A stretch of 12,110 nt of DNA, taken from assembly GCA_023459435.1 (NCBI GenBank), contig JAEWUL010000123.1:1-12110 (forward strand), written 5' to 3'. Source of the stretch: Bacteroidota bacterium. GTDB taxonomy: Bacteria > Bacteroidota > Bacteroidia > Bacteroidales > WCHB1-69. Positions 1 to 6,378 of the stretch are shown one piece after another. The notes beneath the pieces are model-generated. The model saw nothing but the letters and a program-made list of their open reading frames with translations. It made no database searches and had not been told where the DNA came from. A program made the position numbers and the translations under genes. Numbering within the stretch: position 1 is the stretch's first letter; each line of letters opens with the position of its first letter.

Positions 1-108
1 ACTGATTTTGAGATCATTGGGTTGCAAAAAGATTGGTTACGAACCATCGATGGATTCAAAAATGTCTATTTACTTCAATGTATAAATCCAAATAATGAGA
101 TTAAGTAA
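1..108 (+). CDS. C-terminal end of a probable GNAT-family N-acetyltransferase (5' truncated by window)
   Basis: Frame 1 is open from the left edge to a TAA at 106-108 and gives 35 residues. The tail contains FEIIGLQKDWLRTIDGFKNV followed by YLLQCIN. This resembles the last two beta strands of GNAT acetyltransferases, which typically read 'G+..G..+d.......+d..l+..'. These enzymes move an acetyl group from acetyl-CoA to an amine; the substrate cannot be told from the tail. The stop lies 14 nt inside mltG, so the two genes are translationally linked and almost certainly co-transcribed. From memory, GNAT genes often precede mltG in Flavobacteriia, which supports the call. The acetyl-CoA binding motif lies outside the window, so identity rests on the tail and on context. 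Confidence 0.5.
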   Translation, partial: TDFEIIGLQKDWLRTIDGFKNVYLLQCINPNNEIK

Positions 109-1105
109 GAAGAAGATAGGTGGCGGAATTAGTGCCCTTTTTGTATTGGGCATTGTTGTTTTAATCCTCCTTTTTTTCATTCCAAACGGAGAAGAACAAT
201 TCGGGAAATTAAATATTTCCGAAGATTCCTCTTATGAAACCATTTTGCAGGAGATCAAGGAAAATGGACATGTCAAGAGTTTCTTCACCTTTAAAATCGC
301 TGCACAGATACTTGATTTTAAAGGGAATATTAAAAAAGGAAAGTACACTTTTCTGGATAACGATAATAATTTTCAGATCATCAGAAAGTTACGAAGAGGA
401 CAACATTTTCCGGTTCGTTTTACTTTTAACAACATCAGAACGAAGGAACAACTAGCAAAAAAACTAGATGGTAAGTTTCTGTTTGAACGTGAAGAATTGG
501 AAAACTTACTAGATAATAGCGCATTTTTAAGCACTTTTGGATTAACTCCTGAGACAGCGATTTCAGTATTTATCCCCAATACTTACGAGTTGTATTACGA
601 CATCAACGCGATACAGTTTTTCAATGCGATGTATAAGCAATACAATCGGTTTTGGAATGATCAACGGGAAGAAAAGGCCCAAACGATTGGATTGAGCAAG
701 TCGGAAGTGATTACACTGGCATCCATCGTCGAGGAGGAGAATTTTAAAGAGCAAGAAAAGGGACTGATAGCAGGATTGTATATCAACAGGCTCCAGAAGG
801 GGATGAAATTGCAAGCAGATCCTACGGTGAAATTTGCTTTACAGGATTTTAATATCAAACGAATCACTCATAATGATCTCGCTGTCAATTCCCCATATAA
901 CACCTATCTCTACACCGGGTTACCCCCTGGTCCGATCCGAATTCCGGAAACCTCAACCATAGACTCTGTGTTAAATTACAGACGACACGACTACTTGTAT
1001 ATGTGCGCCAAAGAGGACTTTTCCGGGTTCCACTATTTTTCAAAAACCTATAATGAGCATCTCAAAAATGCAGCGAAATATCATAAAGCGCTGAATGGGA
1101 GATGA
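95..1105 (+). CDS. mltG: Endolytic peptidoglycan transglycosylase MltG (YceG-like)
   Basis: MltG cuts nascent glycan strands within the chain and is thought to set glycan length by terminating synthesis. It sits in the inner membrane with its catalytic domain in the periplasm. The 336-residue length is normal for the family. Residues 1-9 are basic, and residues about 12-30 form one membrane segment (ALFVLGIVVLILLFF). A LysM-like region follows. The catalytic domain has LASIVEEE at 208-215, where Glu213 aligns with the catalytic Glu218 of the E. coli enzyme. It also has NRLQKGMKLQADPT at 231-244, the signature SPYNTYLYTGLPPGPI at 266-281 and FHYFSKTYNEH at 312-322. The ATG at 95 overlaps the upstream GNAT-like gene by 14 nt and gives a proper basic N-terminus before the membrane helix. 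A GC-rich element begins directly after the stop. Confidence 0.96.
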   Translation: MRLSKKKIGGGISALFVLGIVVLILLFFIPNGEEQFGKLNISEDSSYETILQEIKENGHVKSFFTFKIAAQILDFKGNIKKGKYTFLDNDNNFQIIRKLRRGQHFPVRFTFNNIRTKEQLAKKLDGKFLFEREELENLLDNSAFLSTFGLTPETAISVFIPNTYELYYDINAIQFFNAMYKQYNRFWNDQREEKAQTIGLSKSEVITLASIVEEENFKEQEKGLIAGLYINRLQKGMKLQADPTVKFALQDFNIKRITHNDLAVNSPYNTYLYTGLPPGPIRIPETSTIDSVLNYRRHDYLYMCAKEDFSGFHYFSKTYNEHLKNAAKYHKALNGR

Positions 1106-1226
1106 TTTGGGCGTGCCGGCTTCCCTAACCACAACCCCGCATACGCCGTCGGCCTGCGCCTACAAGTACGCAGTTGCAAAGCGTGGGATGCCTTGTCGTT
1201 AAAGGAGCTCCCAAGCCTGTGGTTCG
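1106..1226. repeat. GC-rich structured intergenic element directly after mltG (REP-like candidate)
   Basis: The element starts with TTTGGGCGTG right after the mltG stop. About 61% of bases 1111-1220 are G or C (67 of 110), against about 20% in 1321-1380. An outer 7-bp inverted repeat pairs AACCACA (1127-1133) with TGTGGTT (1218-1224) and is followed by a T-rich tail, CGTTTTCTTTT. Inside are the hairpin TGCG-cc-TAC / GTACGCA (1155-1172), a small GCC-gtc-GGC hairpin (1145-1153) and the 8-bp palindrome GGAGCTCC (1204-1211). From memory, GC-rich elements beginning GGGCGTG just after stop codons recur across many Bacteroidota genomes. It could be a REP-like mobile element, an mltG transcription terminator, or both. 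It does not look like coding sequence. Confidence 0.45.
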
Positions 1227-1270
1227 TTTTCTTTTCCATCTATTTGCTATTTAAGATAAATTCCAAAAAA

Positions 1271-1288
1271 AAGAATTCATGAGTTCTT
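1271..1288. promoter_or_regulatory. 18-bp near-perfect palindrome, possible operator
   Basis: AAGAATTCATGAGTTCTT consists of two 9-bp half-sites with no spacer. Eight of nine positions pair exactly and the ninth (T1276/G1283) is a wobble. It overlaps the TTG at 1287-1289 that could serve as the -33 box of the promoter at 1305-1312, a usual place for a repressor or activator site. No T-run follows, so it is not an intrinsic terminator. The regulatory role is inferred from symmetry and position only. Confidence 0.25.
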
Positions 1289-1312
1289 GGCTATTAAAAA
1301 AATGTATATTTG
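1287..1312 (+). promoter_or_regulatory. Putative Bacteroidota-type promoter upstream of the lipoprotein gene
   Basis: TATATTTG at 1305-1312 matches the Bacteroidota -7 consensus TAnnTTTG. A TTG at 1287-1289 precedes it with a 15-nt spacer, somewhat shorter than the usual 17-23. The start site would lie near 1319 and leave a leader of about 135 nt before the ATG at 1456. The rest of 1227-1455 is AT-rich and holds no convincing gene. One short open frame (1279-1446) overlaps this promoter. Confidence 0.4.
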
Positions 1313-1455
1313 CGAACTGGAATAAAACATTGAAGAAATTTGATAGAGTTAAAAACAAAAACGAGTTAGTAAACAAAATTATAAAATTAAAATATAGAGC
1401 CTTACAAGACATGATATATGTAAACCCTTTGCCATTCATTTTATAAAATCACAAT

Positions 1456-1881
1456 ATGAAATCAAAAGTTATTTTTCAAGTATCTATCATAACAATGCTT
1501 CTATTAAGTGTTGGATGTAATAAAGAATTAACAGGAATTGAATTTGGACAAGAGTTTCAATTAGATTATAATCAAAAAGCAACCATTACGGATGAACAGA
1601 CAGGAGAGAGTATAGAAGTTAAATTTGAAGATCTTATTGTTGATAGTAGGTGTCCTATAGGTGTTCAGTGTATGTGGGAAGGAGCAGTGACCATCGAATT
1701 ATTGATTAACAAAACTAATAAAATTCAAGTAACCCATTCAGCCGGTTCATTGAATGATACCATAAGACTAACGGATAATGGGAATTATAATATAGCATTA
1801 ATCGAAGTTGACCCTTATCCGATGTGGAATCAAACAACAAACAAACGCGATTATTTTGCGACATTGAAAATAATGAAATGA
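1456..1881 (+). CDS. Small putative lipoprotein with a conserved two-cysteine motif
   Basis: This is a 141-residue protein of unknown function. Residues 1-20 form a lipoprotein signal peptide: basic MKSK, a hydrophobic stretch, then the lipobox LSVGC with lipidated Cys21. The mature part looks all-beta. Its most distinctive part is DSRCPIGVQCMWEG at 63-76, with Cys66 and Cys72 spaced to form a disulfide. Similar 'SRCP-G--C-W-G' motifs are known to me from short hypothetical lipoproteins of Bacteroidota, but I cannot name a function. The C-terminus has VDPYPMW and ends in a beta-like YFATLKI. The ATG at 1456 is chosen because it directly precedes the signal peptide; no Shine-Dalgarno is seen. 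The gene is AT-rich and stands alone between a GC-rich element and a pseudogene, which fits a recently gained accessory gene. Confidence 0.75.
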   Translation: MKSKVIFQVSIITMLLLSVGCNKELTGIEFGQEFQLDYNQKATITDEQTGESIEVKFEDLIVDSRCPIGVQCMWEGAVTIELLINKTNKIQVTHSAGSLNDTIRLTDNGNYNIALIEVDPYPMWNQTTNKRDYFATLKIMK

Positions 1882-2018
1882 TCACCAATTGTTAACAGTG
1901 GCTTTAACTCATGTGGTTTGTGTTTATGAATAATTACTTAAAATGAATAATGAAGCAAATCTAATGAGCGTTAAATAATATAATAGAAAATATTCAAATA
2001 TATATATACTTATTATAT

Positions 2019-2137
2019 ATGAAATTCAGCAATGTTAGATTATTAATCAATGACTACAAAAATGTTTTAAGTTTTATACTGAACAATTAGGATTAGAGCC
2101 CCTGTGGGGAGATGAAAATGGATGTTATACTTCTTTA
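2019..2137 (+). pseudogene. N-terminal fragment of a VOC/glyoxalase-superfamily protein, frameshifted
   Basis: The ATG at 2019 starts MKFSNVRLLINDYK, the usual opening of VOC (glyoxalase/bleomycin-resistance) proteins. That frame then drifts and ends at a TAG at 2088. One frame over, from 2060, the text continues as K-CFKFYTEQLGLEPLWGDE and then NGCYTSL, exactly what should follow in a VOC domain. The break lies at an A-run (2058-2062). It has five As where six would restore one open frame, so a single-base deletion explains it. The homology stops near 2137, well before the second half of the fold and its remaining metal-binding positions. The fragment is therefore non-functional. A homopolymer sequencing error could account for the frameshift but not for the truncation. 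Confidence 0.65.
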
Positions 2138-2377
2138 ACCCATTTCGGATGCACCATTGAAAATCAGGAAACAGCGGATTATAGACTCCCTTTGTTTCTG
2201 TCATACCCTATTAAACGGAGATTTATAGCAGCAGCTCCACTTCTTGGGGCTCTTGATCTTTCGCCTTATCTTAACGGTATTGAGCATGTTACTGTTTTTA
2301 GACATAACGGTACAATTCAAAAAATCAATCCTTTCAAACAGAGCAGTATTGCAAAAGAATTGGGAATTAATATTTAA
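2138..2377 (+). pseudogene. Fragment of a DUF5131 (phage Gp37/Gp68-like) protein fused to the VOC remnant
   Basis: In the same frame as the second part of the VOC remnant, and ending at TAA 2375-2377, the translation reads FGCTIENQETADYRLPLFLS, then RRFIAAAPLLGALDLSPYLN, then GIEHVTV. I recognise this as the central segment of DUF5131 proteins, which usually read 'GCTvENQ..ADyRlP.LL..P...RF.s.ePLLGp.DLs.YL..+dwViVGGESG'. The expected GGESG-ARxC block after VTV is missing. What follows, FRHNGTIQKINPFKQSSIAK, resembles the far C-terminus of that family, so an internal deletion is likely. The N-terminal cysteine motif is absent. No start codon is needed to explain it, since it is read on from the glyoxalase piece. 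The assignment is from memory of family sequence. Confidence 0.5.
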
Positions 2378-2388
2378 AAAAAAATATT

Positions 2389-2396
2389 TACCTTTG
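2389..2396 (+). promoter_or_regulatory. Putative -7 promoter box for the OmpA-family gene
   Basis: TACCTTTG matches TAnnTTTG and lies 29 nt upstream of the ATG at 2426, just past the end of the upstream pseudogene. The nearest TTG (2360-2362) is 26 nt away, too far for a normal -33 box, so only the -7 element is supported. It would give a short A/T-rich leader. Confidence 0.4.
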
Positions 2397-2425
2397 CCAA
2401 AAGATTTTATTAAAAATTACACATC

Positions 2426-3268
2426 ATGAAAAGATTTAGTTTATTTATTTTCAACATTTTATTAATTTCCACAACTCTTTTTGCTCAACAAAATGATGCT
2501 GAAGGGTGTAAGGATCATCCTCTTTTTAACAGAATTCCAAATTTCTATATTAATGAGTGTGAACACCAGGATTTTAATGCCTACGCATTTCCCATTGAGA
2601 ATAGTACCAACGATGAAGTGAAAACAGAAACTGTGGAAGGAAACAACTTTTTCTATAACTATGTTCAAAAAGAGGGATCTACCGATATTTCTGAACTTCA
2701 GATTTTTAGAAATTTTGAAAATGCGATAAAAAGTGCAGGTGGCAACATTGTTGCTAAAGTGGTTGAAGTTAACAATTCCTATAGTTTTATTACAGCAAAA
2801 TTCAAAAAAGGAAACACCGAATCGTGGGTAAAGGTTACCGCTAGCACTAGAGAATATACCCTTTACATCGTGGAACGTAAATTGATGGAACAGGTGATTC
2901 AAGCCAATTTTATCTTAGATGAGATCAACAATAAAGGTTTTATTGCTTTGGATATCCATTTTGATTTTGGTAAATCTACCGTAAAACCTGAATCAATGCC
3001 AATCATTGAAGAATTGTATACCCTTTTGAAAACCAATCCTGATCTAAAAGTCAGTATCGAAGGGCATACCGATAATGTTGGTAATGCTACTAGTAATCAA
3101 ACACTTTCAGAACAAAGAGCAAAAAGTGTAATGAATCTTTTAATTGAGAAAGGGATCTCTAAAGATAGACTTTTTTCAAAAGGTTGGGGACAAAATAATC
3201 CAGTTGCAGATAACCGAACAGAAGATGGTAAGGCTAAGAATAGAAGAGTAGAAGTTGTAAAGAAATAA
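2426..3268 (+). CDS. OmpA-family peptidoglycan-associated outer-membrane protein
   Basis: This is a 280-residue secreted protein that probably anchors the outer envelope to peptidoglycan. Residues 1-20 form a signal peptide with likely cleavage after LFA-20. The N-terminal region (about 25-165) begins EGCKDHPLFNRIPNFYI, a 'KDHP' module I associate with OmpA proteins of Bacteroidota and proteobacteria (DUF4892-like, tentative). It has no repeat or barrel pattern. The OmpA C-terminal domain spans about 172-280. It contains IHFDFGKSTVKPES, the GHTDNVGN loop with Asp216 and LSEQRA with Arg231, the two residues that contact diaminopimelate in this fold, and ends NRRVEVV. The ATG at 2426 directly precedes the signal peptide. 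Its stop is 1 nt from the stop of the opposing OmpA/PD40 gene. Confidence 0.88.
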   Translation: MKRFSLFIFNILLISTTLFAQQNDAEGCKDHPLFNRIPNFYINECEHQDFNAYAFPIENSTNDEVKTETVEGNNFFYNYVQKEGSTDISELQIFRNFENAIKSAGGNIVAKVVEVNNSYSFITAKFKKGNTESWVKVTASTREYTLYIVERKLMEQVIQANFILDEINNKGFIALDIHFDFGKSTVKPESMPIIEELYTLLKTNPDLKVSIEGHTDNVGNATSNQTLSEQRAKSVMNLLIEKGISKDRLFSKGWGQNNPVADNRTEDGKAKNRRVEVVKK

Positions 3269-3269
3269 A

Positions 3270-5402
3270 CTACATATCCAGAATCACAAAAACAGTACGT
3301 CTGTTTTTTGAACGTCCATATTCAGTATCGTTTGAAATAATCGGTTTTGATGCTCCAAATCCTTTAGCGGTTAGTCTGTTAGATTCTATCCCATTTTCAA
3401 TCAGATAATAGAAAACTGCCTTAGCTCTGTTTTCTGATAAAATCTGATTCTCTTTGGCATTTCCAACATTGTCCGTATGTCCCTGTAATTCTACCCGAAT
3501 ATTGGGATTTTCATTCAGAAATTCTTTGAAAAGCTGAATAATCTTTTTAGAATCATTGGTCAACTCGTAAGAATTGGTCGCAAAATTAATATCGTGCAAG
3601 TCGAAAGTTTTTCCCACTTCCACTTTTTTCACTTCGGCTTGTGTTTTTACAACATTTCCCTTAGGTAAATCAAAAACAACCAGTCTGGTATCAAAGGCAA
3701 ATCCCTCTTTTTTTACATTTACGATAATAGGAGCAGGATTGTATTGGTCCACTTCCGTAATGATGGCATATTTTTTAGTTTCTTCATTTACTTGTCCTCT
3801 GGCAATCACATTTAGCGCAGTGTCTCTGATCTCTACAGAAATATTAGAGAAATCTTCAGTATCCACATGAACATCTCCTTTGATTAAAGCCACACTTTTG
3901 GGTCTGGCCTCCTCATATAATTCGAAAGTGTAAATATTCCAGTCTTTAGATTCGATATTATTGGAGGAGAAATAGGCTGTTTTTCCATCCAGACTGACAA
4001 AGAAATCAACTTCATTATTTTCAGTATTGATGGGATACCCGATATTGATCGGTTTAGACCATTGTCCTTTTTCATTCATTTTGGAATAAAAGATATCCTG
4101 ACCTCCTAACCCCAGATGTAATCCTCTTTCTTCAACACTTACTCTGGAGGTTCCATCTTCTTGTAAAACAATGGCTTTTCCGTCAGATGAAAAGTATAGC
4201 GTTTTGCTGTCTGAATGTAGAAAAGGGGATCTTTCATTCCCTTTGGTATTGATTACCGGTCCCATATTTTTCGCTTTGCCCCAAGTGCCATCCTCATTTC
4301 TTTCAGAATACCATATGTCTGATCCACCAAAACCACCAATCCGGTCGCTGGCAAAATAGATCGTATTCCCGTCTGAACTTAATGAGGGTTGAGATTCCCA
4401 TGATTCGGGAGTGTTGATGTTGGGTCCCATATTTTGGGGTTCAGACCATTCACCCCCTCGGAAATAGGAGATATGCAGATCCCAGTTGGCATAATACTGA
4501 TCACCAATTTTGCCATCCAAAACTCTCGAAAAGATCAAGATGTCATTCGTAAGGTTGATGGTTGGACTCCCTTCCCCTTTCGAATCGTTAAATGGCCAGG
4601 GTAGCGGTTCTCCCGGTGCAAATTTTCCTGAAGGTAACAGTTTACTCATTGAAAAATACTCTTTGTCTTCTGACTCAGAGGCTGAAAAACCCCTGGTGTT
4701 ATTCTGTTCCGGTTTCCTTCTGGTAAAATAGAATTGCTCCCCATCAGGGGAAATGGTAGCCAAATATTCATCAAATTGAGTGGAGATTCCTGCTAAAGGT
4801 TTAGGGTCAAAGGGTCTGCTATTTTGAAAGATAAACTGGTTAAACTGTGATTTTTTAAGCAAAAATTCAGCTTCTTCGAGATGGGCATCATTTTTATAAA
4901 GGTCAGGATTGTCCACAATTACCTGTGCAAAAAGGATGGCATCTGAATAATTTCCAGAAAAAAAAGCTGCCCGGGCACCATATAGATTGGCCATCGGTTT
5001 ATAATAAGGACACACTTCGTACACCCGCTTAAAAGCACGAATGGTTTCGGTAAAGTCTTTATGTTCCTTAGGAAGGTTGAATTTTACCCGATATAGGTTA
5101 GCGTAAAAAAAAATCCCATACTGGTAGTTCACTTCCAGCAAATCGGGATGGGATTCCATTATGTCACGGTAAATATCCAGAGCTTGCCTCTGAGTTCTCC
5201 CCTCTTTCATCAATTCTTTAGCTTTTTTGATCTCCTTTTCAATCTTTTTGTCTATCTTTTGAACACAAGGGTCCTCATCACTGATCTCCTCTTGAGCAAA
5301 AGTGGGAAAAAGGGAAGCAACAATAATGAATAGTAGGATCACCCCACGTTTAAAAAGGGAGTTGAAGCGTAAAACAATATGGTTTTCTGTTTTAGTTTTC
5401 AT
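3270..5402 (-). CDS. TPR-PD40-CRD-OmpA protein with PorE-like domain order
   Basis: This is a 710-residue envelope protein. Residues 1-36 form a cleavable signal peptide (FPTFA before QEE). Residues about 43-190 are helical and TPR-like. Residues about 205-495 form a PD40 beta-propeller with strand motifs at 213-228 (YLATISPDGEQFYFT), 279-292, 338-353, 391-407 and 464-480, linked by repeats of the type 'GG.DI.YS...G.W..P.N.G..INT'. Residues about 504-580 look like a small beta-sandwich of the carboxypeptidase regulatory-like type. The OmpA domain occupies 601-710, with the peptidoglycan-binding pair Asp644 and Arg659. This order is that of PorE, a type IX secretion component tethered to peptidoglycan. 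Unlike PorE there is no lipobox, and Bacteroidota carry many paralogs, so the equivalence is an inference. The start overlaps the end of aroC by 11 nt. Confidence 0.85.
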   Translation of the reverse strand: MKTKTENHIVLRFNSLFKRGVILLFIIVASLFPTFAQEEISDEDPCVQKIDKKIEKEIKKAKELMKEGRTQRQALDIYRDIMESHPDLLEVNYQYGIFFYANLYRVKFNLPKEHKDFTETIRAFKRVYEVCPYYKPMANLYGARAAFFSGNYSDAILFAQVIVDNPDLYKNDAHLEEAEFLLKKSQFNQFIFQNSRPFDPKPLAGISTQFDEYLATISPDGEQFYFTRRKPEQNNTRGFSASESEDKEYFSMSKLLPSGKFAPGEPLPWPFNDSKGEGSPTINLTNDILIFSRVLDGKIGDQYYANWDLHISYFRGGEWSEPQNMGPNINTPESWESQPSLSSDGNTIYFASDRIGGFGGSDIWYSERNEDGTWGKAKNMGPVINTKGNERSPFLHSDSKTLYFSSDGKAIVLQEDGTSRVSVEERGLHLGLGGQDIFYSKMNEKGQWSKPINIGYPINTENNEVDFFVSLDGKTAYFSSNNIESKDWNIYTFELYEEARPKSVALIKGDVHVDTEDFSNISVEIRDTALNVIARGQVNEETKKYAIITEVDQYNPAPIIVNVKKEGFAFDTRLVVFDLPKGNVVKTQAEVKKVEVGKTFDLHDINFATNSYELTNDSKKIIQLFKEFLNENPNIRVELQGHTDNVGNAKENQILSENRAKAVFYYLIENGIESNRLTAKGFGASKPIISNDTEYGRSKNRRTVFVILDM

Positions 5403-6375
5403 TTTGGAGAGTCATTTTTGCCAGTAACATAAAATCGAGAATCACAATAGCAGCCATAGCTTCTACGACTGGTAAAACGCGGGGAACCACACTGATATCA
5501 TTTCTGTTATTCCCAAAAAATGTGATCCGGTTTCCTGAAAAATCTACTGTTTCTTGTTTTTTTCTTACAGTCGGAATCGGTTTGAACGCAACCGTGAATA
5601 GGATATCCTGTCCATTTGAAATCCCTGCCTGAATCCCTCCATCGTGATTCGAGTTGAACGAGAACCCGGGGTTTTGAGTGTCATTGTATTCAGAACCCAA
5701 CATTTGAGTTGCCTTATATCCCTCACCGATTTCAAACCCTTTAGCCGCATTGATCGACAACATCGCGTATGCCAACCGGGCACTTAACTTGTCGTAAATG
5801 GGTTCCCCAATCCCGGGAGGTACATTTTTTATACAACCGATCACTTTAGCCCCAATGGTGTCTTCAAAAGGTTGTTTAAAGTCGATACTTTGTAAAAATT
5901 GTTCAGTTTCAGGGTCTATTTGGGTATGAAAAGAGACTCCAGAGTGGGTCAAAATCTGCTTTGCGATAGAACCGGCAACGACTCTGCAAGCGGTTTGTCT
6001 GGCCGATGCACGTCCCATTCCACTGTTATCAGTTATCCCATATTTCAACATATAGGTATACGAAGCATGAGAAGGTTTCAACACGTTTATCGTGTTTGGG
6101 TCAGGCTTTATATCTTTGTTTTGTATCTGAAACCTGATCGGCTCCCCAGTGGTAATCCCCTTTTCAAATCCAGATAGAAATTGGACATGGTCAGGCTCTT
6201 TGCGTTGTGTAGAAGTTGGCTCTGTAGAGGGTGCCCTTCTGGACATCTCGTGAGCTATTGTGTCAAAATCAATCAAAAATCCTTTTGGACAACCTTCAAT
6301 AATACCCTCTATGAAAGGATCATGAGTTCCTCCATAGTCAGAAATTATAAAACATTTTCCAAAACGATCTTCCAT
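5392..6375 (-). CDS. aroC: Chorismate synthase, divergent and short form
   Basis: Chorismate synthase makes chorismate from 5-enolpyruvylshikimate-3-phosphate using reduced FMN, the last step of the shikimate pathway. Family traits are FGKCFIISDYGGTHD at 5-19, STQRKEPDHVQFLSG at 55-69, PSHASYTY at 101-108, GRASARQTACRVVAGSIAK at 121-139, KNVPPGIGEPIYDKL at 183-197, GGIQAGISNG at 246-255 and VVPRVLPVVEAMAA at 296-309. The two catalytic histidines are kept (His18 and His103). Several signatures are altered: GESHG is GGTHD, SSARETA is SARQTA in context, and GRHDPC is NRNDIS. At 327 residues it is about 25-35 shorter than usual, with the loss mainly around 145-175, where the VRCPD segment should be. 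The ATG at 6375 lies 3 nt after the beta-CASP gene and gives the normal N-terminus. Its stop overlaps the next start. Confidence 0.9.
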   Translation of the reverse strand: MEDRFGKCFIISDYGGTHDPFIEGIIEGCPKGFLIDFDTIAHEMSRRAPSTEPTSTQRKEPDHVQFLSGFEKGITTGEPIRFQIQNKDIKPDPNTINVLKPSHASYTYMLKYGITDNSGMGRASARQTACRVVAGSIAKQILTHSGVSFHTQIDPETEQFLQSIDFKQPFEDTIGAKVIGCIKNVPPGIGEPIYDKLSARLAYAMLSINAAKGFEIGEGYKATQMLGSEYNDTQNPGFSFNSNHDGGIQAGISNGQDILFTVAFKPIPTVRKKQETVDFSGNRITFFGNNRNDISVVPRVLPVVEAMAAIVILDFMLLAKMTLQNEN

Positions 6376-6378
6376 AGC

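Noticed and set aside
1882..2018. Possible attC-like or mobile-element end in CAATTGTTAACAGTGGC after the lipoprotein stop
   Set aside because: Paired core sites and a convincing inverted partner were not found; the stretch is simply AT-rich with no supportable feature.
2462..2902. 146-codon antisense frame in the OmpA gene
   Set aside because: The opposite strand has a signal peptide and a canonical OmpA domain; the antisense product is Phe/Asn/Ile-rich with no recognisable motif.
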